From Agarophyton chilense (lineage: Eukaryota; Rhodophyta; Florideophyceae; Gracilariales; Gracilariaceae), in assembly GCA_030374765.1 (NCBI GenBank), contig JARGXX010000138.1:124001-188000 (forward strand): DNA of 64,000 nt, in the 5' to 3' direction. Of this stretch, positions 11,098-22,556 are shown one piece after another. How positions within the stretch are numbered: the first letter of the stretch is position 1; every line of letters begins with the position of its first letter. The notes under the pieces are model-generated. The model saw only the letters and a program-made list of their open reading frames with translations. It was not told the DNA's origin and did no database searches. Made by a program: the position numbers and the translations under genes.

Positions 11098-12600
11098 GTA
11101 CCTCTTTGAACCTAACCATAATCGTTAACAGAATTATCTGTTTACAATTATGTCATAACTATCTACAATAGGTGTCACATGATTACAAATATCTAGCGTA
11201 TGCATAGTTGTAACGTACAAAATCACAGCCTAACATTAGATTGCCCACGCAGTAGTTCCCTCGTTTCAATTTCTTTCGCGAGCCTAACCTCGCATTATCA
11301 TGTGATTTTCTACAGTGGGCACACCCATGAATCGGACAGGTTGCCTGTCGCACATTAAAAGGCTCCGACCCCTTTGGGTATCAAAATTGAAATCGTTTTG
11401 CACTTTAATTCACTCCACTATCTTTTCTCCGCCATATTTCTCTTTGACGAGAATCAATGATTGAGCTGCGTTATGTTGTTGATTATTTACACTCGCACAC
11501 GTTGCAAGAAGATGACGGAAACTCACAACCTTTTCACTATAAACGGACTCCTGATAGATTATTTTGAGAATAAGTACATGTTTCGTATGAGGATTGGAGT
11601 ATATCTACTTATACAGTTCTTAACAAAAAAACAACACACAATTTCTCAAAAATGTTTTAGAGAGAACCGTGATAGGTTGAAAAAACGTTGCATAAAGTTG
11701 TATATATGTACGTACGCAAATGTAAATACAAAAGTAATACCAATAATGGTTAAAACGCTATGTTTGCGTTGTACTTCTACTTTTCATCAACCATCATTCA
11801 ACACTCATAAAACAATAAAAATAAAAACGGTAGAGGACTAAATCTATCAGAAAAATAAATCTTTGAAAAGTCGGTACATTCTAAAAACAATTTCACAAAA
11901 CTTAATGTTTTACCGCAATATGTTTGAGAGTAGATTTACAAAAACCGTAGACCATTTACGAAACTTCTTTTTTGATCGGCCTTAGCAATCATGGATATAA
12001 AACAGAAAGGGGCGTTATTAGATACTTAAACGTGAAGCACACTTTGTTGTTCTAGTTTCTAGTCTTTTTGCGGATGGTTGCTTGTGCTTGCCGGAACATC
12101 AATGCTCATAGGCAAGTGTTTCGGGCTTTTGTAGCACTCTGGATACGTTCCACCTAGTACAACTGCCACGCAACTGTTACACGCAATGAGCCTCTCCGAC
12201 GCAGTAAATCATCTAACGCAACCCAACAATCACTGTGAGGCTTGCATCAACTGACTGCATTCAAGTTATGCATCGCTAATGCAACAATCTACTTTTGAAC
12301 TTGACTTCTACAGTTGCATTAGATATATGCATCGCATTCCAGCACTAGCATTCCATAATGGAGTGAATGTTTTCCGTACATTTGTGACAATGATGTTATG
12401 ATATGGTGCCACAAAAATACGTATGAGACTCTGCGACGAACACTTCGCAGAGTCTGTAACAAGCCATCTAGATATTGTAACGTAGTGATAACTTAAGAGT
12501 ACAGGCAATTTTAATACCAAACCGCCTAAGATATTTTACAGTAGTTCTGATAAACCGTGACAACTAATGCTAGACAGCCTACAGTGTAGCAAACGAGCTA
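11098..12600. other. AT-rich intergenic stretch
   Basis: The stretch is AT-rich with many short homopolymer runs. The only longer plus-strand frame (11461-11841) starts at TTG, is very basic and looks like chance. No repeat ends, RNA gene or domain were recognised. Confidence 0.4.
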
Positions 12601-13096
12601 CTACTTACGTACTAGGCCGATGAGGTTGCTCTCCAGCTTGGGAGGCCAAGCGCGGACGCTCGACGACGGTTTCCAAACGTTTTCCGAAAAACAATCCCGT
12701 TCATTCCAAATTACTGAATTTGTGCGCAGTTGCGCTGGCAGTATAACAATTGGTAGCAGCTTTCTACGTTCCTCACCGCTGAAACCAGTCAACCCCCCTC
12801 CTTCACTCACACAAGGCGGCTTGCGTGCCAGTCGAAACTGGAACGACGCACCGAAAGCACCGCGCAGTCGCCTTCCCAAAGTTCCTCTCACTGCTCGTCA
12901 TCACCGTCCATGCAACCGCCCCCATCAACGGCGGACCACACCGATCCAACCTCGATTCCACCAACCCCTGCCGCCGCGCCCCCTCGCTTCTTTTCCCGCC
13001 GCCCGCCCATCGCACCTCAACCACTCCCTAGAACTGTTCGCCGATGTAGAAACCTCTAGAAAGTCCCAGAATGCGACTGGAAACTGCTTAAGGTAA
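12601..13096. other. GC-rich island with open frames on both strands
   Basis: GC content rises sharply compared with both flanks, and several frames on both strands stay open. One plus-strand frame (12840-13060) is Ser/Pro-rich. A minus-strand frame (12601-12891) ends at a good splice-donor word (GTAAGT, 12608 to 12603). It could be an exon or a former gene fragment, but no domain is visible and strand cannot be decided. Confidence 0.3.
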
Positions 13097-14621
13097 TAGA
13101 CGTATGCAGAAGCATCTAGAAGTTTTTATAGAACTTTTGTAGAAAAGGCAAGAAATATCTTAGGTATGCGTCTAAAACAATTTAGAAGTGCTTAAAAGCA
13201 ATATAAAAGAACAGAAGAACTGAGACTGAGTCGAGAAAAACGAACTCAAGTCAACACTTCACAGAATTATCCGCGTTCGAGTGTACTTTAATCTATCATT
13301 GGTTATGAGCCCGGACTACGTACACAATTAGTTCACTTACCATTTAAAAAGATATACTACAACGTGAGAAGATGTCTCAACGAGAAAGGAGACATTAACT
13401 GAAACGAAATATAGAATCGTTCTAAACCGTCACAAATGAAATACTAAAGACCAGAATTGTCAGTCGCCTTATTTTAAAAGGTCTAGGAACGCTACATCAA
13501 GACGAAAACAGAATTGAGAATGAATTTTCTATCCGCAAATGTACAGGGCGAGTTAGATCTTCTCCAGTTTGCTGAGTCGCTTGTTTAATGCTTGACTTGT
13601 CCGGGTTCGAAGATTTCGCTGTGAAGACAAAGGTGGCGCACAAAACAATGTTTATTTGCTGCTTCAGATCTCCCCAGATTCGAGCGCAAGCCTGCGTGTG
13701 AGCTTGACGTTTGTGAGCGCAAATAGTATGATGAATGGCAATCTACCGAAGTGGGTTGGTTACATCCACTACACTGGATTTTCCTATTTTGCAGTGTTGT
13801 TGTATGTGACGGGACCTGATTTGAAGATGATCTAGCTTAGAGCAATCCCTTTATTCTGTTCTACCATTGGTCGCCAGTACAAACTCTTTTTTATTGTCGA
13901 CCCGTCAAAATTGGTTTTACAACAAACTACAATAACTTGGTGTTGGCTCTGAGCTGCAGGATGCTTCTCTGTCCAAAATGCAAGAACGATTTTCAAACTG
14001 CCATTGTAATGAATGCTCAATTTCTTTCACTTAACATCGTGCTTCTATACAATAAAATTCACCATCCGAAATCTTTGTGGCACTAAATGCACAAAATGTG
14101 TCTGGGGCTGTACGATAAAGCTAATTGTTTTTCAGATGGAGTTTAATAGAAAGCTTGCAATATCCTTGTCATTGCGTGTTTACTAAATACCAACACACTT
14201 AGCGCCAAAGGGTAGAAAGCCAAACGAAACCCTGCTTTTGGTAGCCATAACTTTTCCGAATAGTATATTGCGTTTGTTACGTCTAACAAAGTGTCGAACC
14301 AAACTATATGCAAATGCCCAAGATATCCGACAGAGCCTGCAGCGGGTCACCATGCTGGCCCAAATCGCATATGGTCTGGGAAACGGCGGGGTTTTCGTTT
14401 TCGTGAAGTACTACACAGCATCTCGTCTGTGCGGGAAGGCGTATGCAAGAAGGAAACCACTGCAAACGTTGTGACTTGCTTTCGCAGAAAAAACCGTTCC
14501 GGCATTTGGAGTAGTTCGTCTTTCTTTGTCGTGGGACACAGAGACAATATTGCACTCAAAGAGTAATACTTTTACAAATATATATTTACTGAACTACGAG
14601 CTTGTTTAAATATTGAACAAA
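13097..14621. other. AT-rich intergenic stretch with one dispersed palindromic repeat
   Basis: There is no convincing coding frame. An imperfect palindromic word at 13743-13773 recurs at 26380-26410. The word ctgtccaaaatgcaa near 13972 resembles ctgtccaaagtgcaa at 8419. A short plus frame at 14238-14474 has no recognisable domain. 14475-14621 would be the 3' flank of the HLIP gene. Confidence 0.35.
13743..13773. repeat. Imperfect palindromic dispersed repeat, copy 1
   Basis: The word ctaccgaagtgggttggtta is followed by catccactaca. About 27 of 31 bases match the copy at 26380-26410, and the unit can fold back on itself around its centre. Confidence 0.4.
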
Positions 14622-15002
14622 TTAGATTGAAACTCGGGCTATACTCTCGATGAGGTGAATGAGAGGCGAGAACATTATGAGAATCTGTTCGTTGATGCCT
14701 TTTCCGGAGATGATTTCGGTGATGAGGCCGATTACAAATCCGAGTTGCGCCAGCCTGCCGTTCACTTTTTCGGCGTAGGGAGTGAATCCTTGAGGCCCTC
14801 TGTACTCACTGTCGACCTTGGCGGCTCGATCTGCCTCGACGGTGCGGAACGGGGAGCTTGTCTCCGGTTTGGTCTCGGTCTCCAACCTCATGCGAGGAGT
14901 CGCAGAGAAGGGGCGCGGTTGGTTGGCCTCGACGGCTGGGCGGAAGGGCTTTGCGAGGAAGGATGGGGAGAAGGAGGAGACGAATGCGGACTGCGAGTTC
15001 AT
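14622..15002 (-). CDS. High-light-inducible / one-helix (HLIP-type) chlorophyll-binding-like protein, plastid-targeted
   Basis: The 126-aa protein has two parts. Residues 1-38 look like a red-algal plastid transit peptide: rich in Ser, Ala, Pro and Phe, almost no acidic residues, ending near ATPRM. Residues 71-107 carry the light-harvesting-like helix with GFTPYAEKVNGRLAQLGFV, that is the E..NGR motif (E78, N81, R83) that binds chlorophyll in this family, then a single membrane helix and SGKGI. Known members bind pigments in the thylakoid membrane and protect photosystems or assist their assembly in strong light. The same frame is open upstream to 15386, but this ATG (15002-15000) is the one that gives a transit peptide. 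The gene is intronless. A C-terminal hydrophobic tail (108-119) is slightly unusual. HLIP and OHP subtypes cannot be told apart here. Confidence 0.85.
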   Translation of the reverse strand: MNSQSAFVSSFSPSFLAKPFRPAVEANQPRPFSATPRMRLETETKPETSSPFRTVEADRAAKVDSEYRGPQGFTPYAEKVNGRLAQLGFVIGLITEIISGKGINEQILIMFSPLIHLIESIARVSI

Positions 15003-16997
15003 GGTGGGAGGTAGACGGGGATAACGTGAGAAGGACAGGGATTTCAGGAGAGTGCCGAGAGTTGTGGAAGCGGAGTAATCCAGAGAGCGGGCGTGATCGT
15101 GACAAGGGGAAGCGCGGGCTTTTAAAGAACTCAGGAACGTTTGAAGAAAGGCTTCGTAGGCTGCGACGACGGCAGTGCGCCCGCAAGAGCGGAAAGCGAA
15201 TGGCCAAGACGCATCTGCAAATGCGGGCGGTCGTTCCGAGCCGCCCGCTCGAAAAGGCTGGGCGCTGATGGCTTCGCCCCCAAATTGTGAGGCGCCGCTC
15301 TGATTCGCCGGAAGCCATTCCGAAACGCGTGGCGGCGGCGTTTCGTGGAGGCGGAACGCGCGGCTGTGTGGCCCATGTTCGTTCACAGCATTTCCTCGGA
15401 GATCTCCGTCGCTTCACTTGCCATGGCCTTGGACTGGGCATGTGGCGCACCACTGGACATTGTGGAGGCTCTAATTGTGCAATCTCAGGGCGATAATTCG
15501 ACGCCGGTCGAGGCTCCTCCCCCTTCCTCAGTCAACTCCGGTTTTTCTTCAGCAAAGAAAAAAAAACAGTTTCTAATGTAACTCCCAAAATCAGCATCTC
15601 ACAAAAAGGCTAGCTGTAACAACCAAAGTACGGAAAGTGCAACGCTGTCTTTGCTGAACAGGTACACTCTGGTTTCGGATACAATATTCCACGAAAATAG
15701 TGGACAGCTGTGTCATATTACATGTAGTGATGTGATATGTCTATTATGGAGGAGAATTACCTAGAATATTTCACAATATTCAATTCTAGTCTGTTGGGAA
15801 CAATAGTGTCTATTTAGTTTATTTTAGTTCGCTGTACCCTTGAAGTCTAATTAGTATAAAAGCCAACGTAGGATAGCTACTTCGGCCATCGACCGGGGAC
15901 CAAGGAAAAAAAGAACTACTTAACCTACATCGGACACAACCGCTTCACTGGTAGCATCGCTTTAAAGCAGGGTCTTGGTAAAGTTTTGCTTGAAGCTGCG
16001 CCGAGTCGGCTTTGACAAGTATCACCTATGACTCTTTCTGTGATAACTGTTGTTGGGCTGCGGAGCAACTTAAAATTCTGTGAGGATTTTTGTGAGCAGA
16101 AACATTCCGTTTGTGCTCTAGGTTTTATTAGGGAGGCTGGGAGCTTCACAGCACATTCACTTGTTGCTTCTTAACAACAGTATCTCGAAATTACATGCTC
16201 GCATATTGGTAAGACGTGAGTAAGAAGATGATGTACACTCTAGGCTGTAACTTTCGAGGAGCCCAAGAAAAGTGAAACAAGAAAGAAGAATCAAGAGAAA
16301 AGGACTGAGCAGAGTCTTTAAATTGGATAAATTGGCCTTTAGACTTTTCTACGAGTTGTTTTCTTTGGACTGCCGTGTCAAGATTTTGACGAAGAAGATG
16401 GAGCAATGGAAAGCATGAAACCGAACAAACTGACCTCTTTTATAAAAAATTAGATGAGTATGCAGTTTAAACATCGTTATATCAAGTCAAGCAGTATCTT
16501 TCTCCAGCTGAAGTTACGAATTCATTGAACCTGGATGGTTCTAGTAAGATTTTATTCGCCGCAGGTTTTTTTCTGGTACGGCAGCCGGATGGTGGTATAC
16601 CAAAGTGGCTCCTAATAAAGTTACTACATCTTTTTGATGCTTTCGAAGCAGACCTTGTTCAAGGAAGGGTTCTAGAATTACCTGCTTTTCTTGTTCTTAT
16701 CCTCTTAGCTATATTTTGAAAAACACAAGCGCTGAATTTCATTCGATCGAAAGCCCAATCAACACAAACAATCCTTTTTGTTATAAATGTTGATATTTTT
16801 GCTTGTCGAGGATATGCTTTGCAATCGTACGGAAATACGATAGATGTTTTTTTTGGCTCGCCCGTATTTACAATGGTTGTGGCGAGTGGATTTACACACT
16901 TTCAAAGTCCATTGTACAGTTTAGTAATGGCTTCGGCTTGCTTTACTCACATTTTTGTCCATCGACTCAAAGACCCCCCTTCGCATTTTCCCTGTAT
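15003..16997. other. Upstream region of the HLIP gene and spacer
   Basis: 15003-15580 is GC-rich and includes the 5' UTR and promoter of the HLIP gene; overlapping frames there look like composition effects. 15581-16997 is AT-rich. Short frames at 16191-16406 (minus) and 16525-16719 (plus) have no recognised domain. The word ggtataccaaagtgg near 16593 resembles part of the palindromic repeat at 26380. Confidence 0.35.
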
Positions 16998-18569
16998 TCA
17001 AAACCCAGCCCGAATCAGTGCCGAAAGCACCATTTCCTCCCCCCGACTGCTATACCGCGCCGCAAACGAACAATGGTAGAGCCCTCTCGTGTTAGAAGCC
17101 ACAACCAGCCCCCGCCGGTATCGAGGACTGTTCACCTGCATTACGCGCTCCTCACAAGCTGTCGCTTCGCAATACGACTTCATCATCATCGCCCTGCCCT
17201 CGAACAGCACCATGTGTCCCCGCGTCGCACAACTTCCGTTGCTATCGCACACAACTCTTGCTCGCCGGTGCCTATCAAACACCAGCTCTTCCTTGCCAAA
17301 CCCGTGCAGAGCGCCTGCATCAATGCACACGTCATCGTCTACCGACTCATCTGAGACCGATGACAAAGGAATTGAATCGGCACCGGAAGCCCCGTCTTCA
17401 CTGCCCCCCACTGATGGCTCTGCGCTTGATGATGAGCCCGCAATCGTGCCTGAGGATGGCATCTCTGCGGCCGTGCTTGAAGATGCCGAATCTGTTGCAG
17501 AGCCTGAGGACGGCGCTTCTGCCGATTCTGTGCCCGAAGATGGCGCTTCCGCAACAGAGCTAGACGACGACGGCGGGGACAGCGCCCCCTCGTCCACAAC
17601 TTTAAAGTCGTCGTATTTCTGTACTCCCATCCTTGACGCGCAAAAAGGCTCTTCAGACGATCTTCTTCCCACAAGCTCAACACAAACCTCACCATCGACA
17701 CAATTCTCACTTTTCTTGCACCGCGTATGTCTCCTAGGGATACAAATACACCCTGATCTGCTTGCGCAGTATGTATATTTACCGTCGTCTCTGTTGAATG
17801 CCTTGCACTCTCTCGGCTTCTCACAATCTTTGCCGGTCAGACAGGGATCAAGCGTTAACATTCCCGCTACAGGCACCAGCGTAGATGAGTTGGAGACAAT
17901 GAGCTCAGAGAAGCAATGATGATCTTCATTGTTATGATCAGTGGCGCACACTTCCCCAAATACACAATCTCGACTTAGAGTGCACTTCTGCAGTCTTTCT
18001 GGTAAACATACACACCCACTTCGACCGTTGCACTGTTCGCGATGATCGCCGTCAAATAAAACCTGACAACTTCTGGGGGGCTCGCAGTCATTAATGTCTT
18101 CACATATGTCCCATGTGAATCCATCTCGTGCAGGGCTTAAACGCAGATCATCTGCCCAAGATTCCGACTCACATCTCTGACTAATACCCGATGGTGGGCA
18201 CACTTCTCCAGACTCGCAGTCCGCCGTCCTGGAACATGATGTGCTCGAATACGACGACGGAGTGCACCGACAATGAGCTTGACCTCTACAAATCGCGTCA
18301 TTGTAAGAAAAATCTTTTACCTCACAACGTCTGTTTCCTTTGCAGTCAGTGTTCAATTGACAAAAGTCATAAGTCATACCACCACCAGACGGAACTCGCA
18401 CTGTACGGCCAGTGATATCATACCGGCCCGAAAGATGGCGACTGAACTCCTGTGATATTATCTCTGATACTGACGGTGAGCGTGGAACTCTTTTTCTTAT
18501 ACTTTCGACTGGTGCGGATGATGCAAAGGCAAAAATGGCGAACGTAAAAGCGAAAGCAATTGGCTTCAT
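16998..18569 (-). CDS. Secreted Cys-rich protein with three tandem Cys repeats and an unassigned C-terminal domain, 523 aa
   Basis: The start chosen (ATG at 18569) gives a classic signal peptide, MKPIAFAFTFAIFAFASSAP. Three repeats of about 60-70 residues follow at 70-124, 156-208 and 243-296. Each has the order C..C..C...C..C.C...C..C..C and ends in DC..GEVC or NC..GEVC, for example CVFGEVC at 202-208. Residues 330-410 are a Ser/Ala/Glu/Pro/Gly linker with repeated EAPSSG units, probably extended and possibly glycosylated. Residues 414-523 form a second domain with conserved-looking CDSNGSCATRGHMV and VNSPRYRRGL. The protein is predicted extracellular or wall-associated. I do not recognise either domain as a named family. 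The frame continues upstream to 18839, but that part lacks a signal sequence and is treated as 5' UTR. Confidence 0.75.
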   Translation of the reverse strand: MKPIAFAFTFAIFAFASSAPVESIRKRVPRSPSVSEIISQEFSRHLSGRYDITGRTVRVPSGGGMTYDFCQLNTDCKGNRRCEVKDFSYNDAICRGQAHCRCTPSSYSSTSCSRTADCESGEVCPPSGISQRCESESWADDLRLSPARDGFTWDICEDINDCEPPRSCQVLFDGDHREQCNGRSGCVCLPERLQKCTLSRDCVFGEVCATDHNNEDHHCFSELIVSNSSTLVPVAGMLTLDPCLTGKDCEKPRECKAFNRDDGKYTYCASRSGCICIPRRHTRCKKSENCVDGEVCVELVGRRSSEEPFCASRMGVQKYDDFKVVDEGALSPPSSSSSVAEAPSSGTESAEAPSSGSATDSASSSTAAEMPSSGTIAGSSSSAEPSVGGSEDGASGADSIPLSSVSDESVDDDVCIDAGALHGFGKEELVFDRHRRARVVCDSNGSCATRGHMVLFEGRAMMMKSYCEATACEERVMQVNSPRYRRGLVVASNTRGLYHCSFAARYSSRGEEMVLSALIRAGF

Positions 18570-20865
18570 TGTGATGTGCGCTCTAAAAAGAGAACAAAAA
18601 CACCACTTACGTAGAGCAGAAAGATTCCAAAGCGTTGTCATTCCTGCTACTGACTTGTAACTCTGGCTACAAAGGTATGCAAACATGTTCGACCTCTTTT
18701 TATGCTCGGCATGTTGCAGCGACGAAAGCAGTAGCGGATTGTGCAGTGCCTGCTGTATGTGCATGAAATTGCTTATTCTGGGCAGAGGACGAACAATAAG
18801 CGATATTCGTGCACTTTTGTGTATTAGATAAGCCATCACATCGCATAACCTTTAGATGCGGGCAAGCCCCTGACATATCATCGGGCGCATCGAAGTCTTA
18901 GGCGAATGGAAATGAACGGCTTCTTCGCACCAAATTCATTTGCACATGAGCTATGTGCCAACAAGACTGGTATGAAACAAGACGGTGTTGCCCTCATTTC
19001 GCACCCGTTCCGTACCGAAAAATAAGTCAATAATTGCTAGCGTTCACGTCACAATATGTCCCAAGAGCTAGTGAATAACTATGAATTTAAGAAGACACCA
19101 TGCATGACGAAGACGCTAAAAGCTGAAAATCTTGTGTAAGAGGTTTTTGCGGTAGCTCGGTTGTTGCGTGGGGACGTGAAAGATACGAGCCTAGAAAGTT
19201 GCAAGTCGACACTTGCGCAACATATTTGCAACTAAAATGCCTCTACCTGAAGCGAAACGAAACGATCCATTTACAACCGCAAATGACAACAATGCTTTCA
19301 ATGCCTTTGGTTTAGGAAACGAAAACAATAAATGGATTCGCATTTTGTCATGCCTCCCGATTGGTCGGTTTTTCCGATAGGTTGACAAGGAAACTTTTTT
19401 TAACCAAGTCGATTTTTTCTGCGAGGACGCTACCCTTGCCTACTTGGCCGCTACCGGTATCCTGCCCGGGCTTACGCCTATATGTTCACACCTCTGCACT
19501 AACTCTTCATCTACTAGGAGCTCTAACGTCGGTCGCCCGCAACTCTGATGCTGCGCTGGAACGCCTTTTGAACAATTTTCTTCCCTTGCAGATCTCCGTT
19601 CTTTGCAACACTCATATTTGCCGGGAACCTTTGTGGGGACGTGATGGAGATAGTAGAGGGGTGGGGAAAATGCAAGGGCGTTTTTGTTGCGAAATGGGCA
19701 GTTGGCGCCAAGACTTTCCTACACTTTCCAATCACAAGAGCATCACTGACATCTCGATTCGTTCCATTAGATTCACTTCAGCAAAAATCTGACATAAAAA
19801 GAAAACCACAATGGAAAGAAGGGAAAATCATTTTAAGCGGTGGAGTTGCATTTTTGCCGCGCAGGCACAAGACGTGCAGCCTCGGGGCGCTGCGTGTTGG
19901 TTGCGGGAGCCTCATATAAGTATTTCTAGAGTAGCAACTAACTAATCGGCTCTTTGTTGCTGGGGGTTGGAATTCCAGCTCTTGGTTTGAACTGTTGTCT
20001 CTAGACACGCGAGAGTCTGAGTTCAGACTTATGATGAGAAATGTTTTCTCATCACACGGTTTAAGGTTAAAGATAGCCAGGGGAGAGATACGAAACATAT
20101 AAAAGCTGCAATTTATGAAAAAGCTGGTTCAGGTTTTGTTGCATAGGGTTGGGTAGGGCACGAAAAACCCAGCGATATTCAGCTCGTAGCATTTCATGCG
20201 TAACTTTTGTCTCACACTACCAAGCCTTTTGTTTGAATACAGTTTCTTATTTCATCCAATAAATGCAGACTAATTGCTTGGCATTGTTGAAAAATAGTTT
20301 GAATATACTCTTTTCGCAATGCTTATTCAGTGTCGAGCAACTTACGCAATAGGCAAATCACATAGTAGCATGGAATGTGAAATGTCGTGATCAGGTTGGT
20401 TTAGAAATCTGATTTAGACTTTTGACTGCTTGTTTTGTGAACTAATCACTCGCATTTTTTCGAAAGCTTTGAACCAAATATCGAAAATACCATAACTTTC
20501 ATATGCATTTCCGGCAGATAAATGTGAATCTGTACAAGCTTCTATATTAGAGAAAAAGTATTCTTATGACCTTCAAAAGAACTTTCGAAGTCTTTCAAAT
20601 ACTTTATTTGGTACACAGTTTCACCTAAAAGATATGATTGTAAATTCAAAGACCAAGTCCTAAAAAAAACAATAAACGAAAAACTGTGAAGACAAAACAA
20701 AGTCTTCGTTCAGATGATGCAACACAAGCGAACAGCTTGTGCACATCTTGTATTAGATGATGTTACCTCGGTCTAACCCATAGGTTTGATCGATAGTTCG
20801 TTTTCGCCCATAATGGCTTAGTTCTATAGGTCTAGCTTGACAAATATTTCGTTCATGGACATTTT
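18570..20865. other. Intergenic, no gene supported
   Basis: 18570-18839 is the likely 5' leader of the Cys-rich gene. A plus-strand frame at 19361-19792 and its neighbours have no recognisable domain. 20000-20860 is AT-rich. The last seven bases (20859-20865, acatttt) repeat at 25945-25951 as the target duplication of the copia insertion. Confidence 0.4.
18583..18610 (-). other. Candidate very short (28-nt) 5' UTR intron
   Basis: On the minus strand, GTAAGTGG begins at 18610 and a pyrimidine-rich run ends TTTTTAG at 18583, just upstream of the start codon of the Cys-rich gene. Both splice words are textbook, but 28 nt is below the usual spliceosomal minimum. Confidence 0.2.
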
Positions 20866-21150
20866 AACAATGGTTAGTGTGACACACAGGAGAGACTTCA
20901 AAGAACTGAGGCTGAACACAGAAAGTCAATGTAACTCAGGCGCAAGTCCTCGACTTCAATTTACAAGCAGCTACCTACAGAGTAGACTTATATAGTCCTC
21001 AAAGCTGAGGTTAGACAAAAGTACATACATTACAAACAACATATAAAATACAAACTGCATGGCAACCATTCACGTGATATGAATCTGGCAAAGTCACAAC
21101 CATTCAAATCTTATGACTCAGAATATCCGTGTTGGTCAAACATCATCAAT
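20866..21150 (-). repeat. 3' LTR of the copia element
   Basis: 285 bp, matching the LTR at 25660-25944 without a difference that I could find. Because the element is on the minus strand, this is its 3' LTR. Confidence 0.85.
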
Positions 21151-22556
21151 ACTCCTTTCTCTCTTTCAGCCGTAGTTCTTTTTTGTAGACTTGGTCTCGG
21201 CCATGTCTTCAAACGCAATGTTGAGTCGACCATTGTAAAGAGTAAGCTGTAAGGCATCAGTTAAAGGGCTATCCTTTTTCGTTAGCGCATCGGACAGGTT
21301 GATTTTGCCAGGGATCCAAGTGATCTTATCAACGTTTCCGACTTGAAACTCAAATCTGATAGACGCGACATCTCCACGAATTGAACGATCTACAGAGTTC
21401 CGTTGCGTAGATAGGGACGTAAACAAATCTTTTGAGTCCACACACAGGTGAACATGTACATCTACGTTGAGCACCTCAGAATAGGCATGCGCTATACATT
21501 TGGCCTCATCAATAGCCTCAGCTGAGGCAAGTATCTCTGCTGCAGGCACACTCTTCACTGGTCTCTTTGATTTGTGAGAGATCCAAGATATTGGGTGGTA
21601 TATAGAGTTGTTTGCCAACTGGCCAACAAGGAGACCGGTAAGCACACCTAGTTGACCATTTTCATCTCTCTTGGACGCATCAGCAAAGACCAGTACTGAG
21701 AGCTCATACTGCGCATTATCCATTGAGTGGGGGTAGTTGATCCTAGTACCAAGCTTCTTGAGCTTGCGAGCAATATTTTGTTGCTCTATCAGATGACAAA
21801 CTCTGCTTTCCGGTGATTTCTGCTGCAGATATGACGCATACAAAGAACAGAACGGGGAAGCAGCCGTGCCTATCCAGCCCAGTGAGCTATTGGTAGAAGC
21901 AAAGTAAGACTTCTCAGTTTCTTTGAGTGGTTGTTCAAACTCCTTACGACGAGTACGAGATAAGGGGTATTCGGTTAAGGCGATTAGCTTGTCATCAGCA
22001 TTGGTTCAAACGGTAAGATCGTCCTCCTGGACTGTGTTGATGCCGAAGAATCTCAGTCGACCGGGTCCATTTGAAACAGTGCCAAGCTTGAACGATTCAT
22101 TAAATCTCTCAACAAAGAGATTAGCACATTCCCCAATACCAGCAGCTTTGATATCATCAACAATCTTAGCTACAATGAGCACCAACTTCCCATCTTCAAT
22201 CTTGTAGAACAGTTGCGGAACTTGTTGACATTGGGTCAATCCGAGATCAAAGAAGCACTTATCAGACTGCACTTGCCATTTTGCGTTAGCATTGACTAAG
22301 TCATACGCAGCAGATAGTAATAGCCAAAGGTGCGTAGACCTCATTCGACTTTCCTTGGGTGGCTTCACATACACATCACGACTAGCAGTGCCAGTCTGCA
22401 AAAAAGCCGCCTTAACGTCTGCTTTGTAAAGCTTCCAGCCAAACAAAGATGCGATAGACTCAACAATGCGGAGACCAGTTGGTGGACATGTCGTACAATC
22501 AGATGTAAGTACTTTCTTCAAGTCATCTTCATTTCCATGTGGTGCAATCCGTGCCT

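Noticed and set aside
11461-11841. 126-aa plus-strand frame
   Set aside because: Starts at TTG, AT-driven composition and no domain.
14622-15386. Longer 254-aa version of the HLIP frame
   Set aside because: The first 128 residues are low-complexity GC-rich reading without a targeting signal; the ATG at 15002 gives a proper transit peptide.
17089-17919. 276-aa plus-strand frame
   Set aside because: Antisense shadow of the Cys-rich gene; its acidic repeats mirror the Ser/Ala linker.
16998-18839. 613-aa version of the Cys-rich protein
   Set aside because: The added N-terminus hides the signal peptide that begins at the ATG at 18569.
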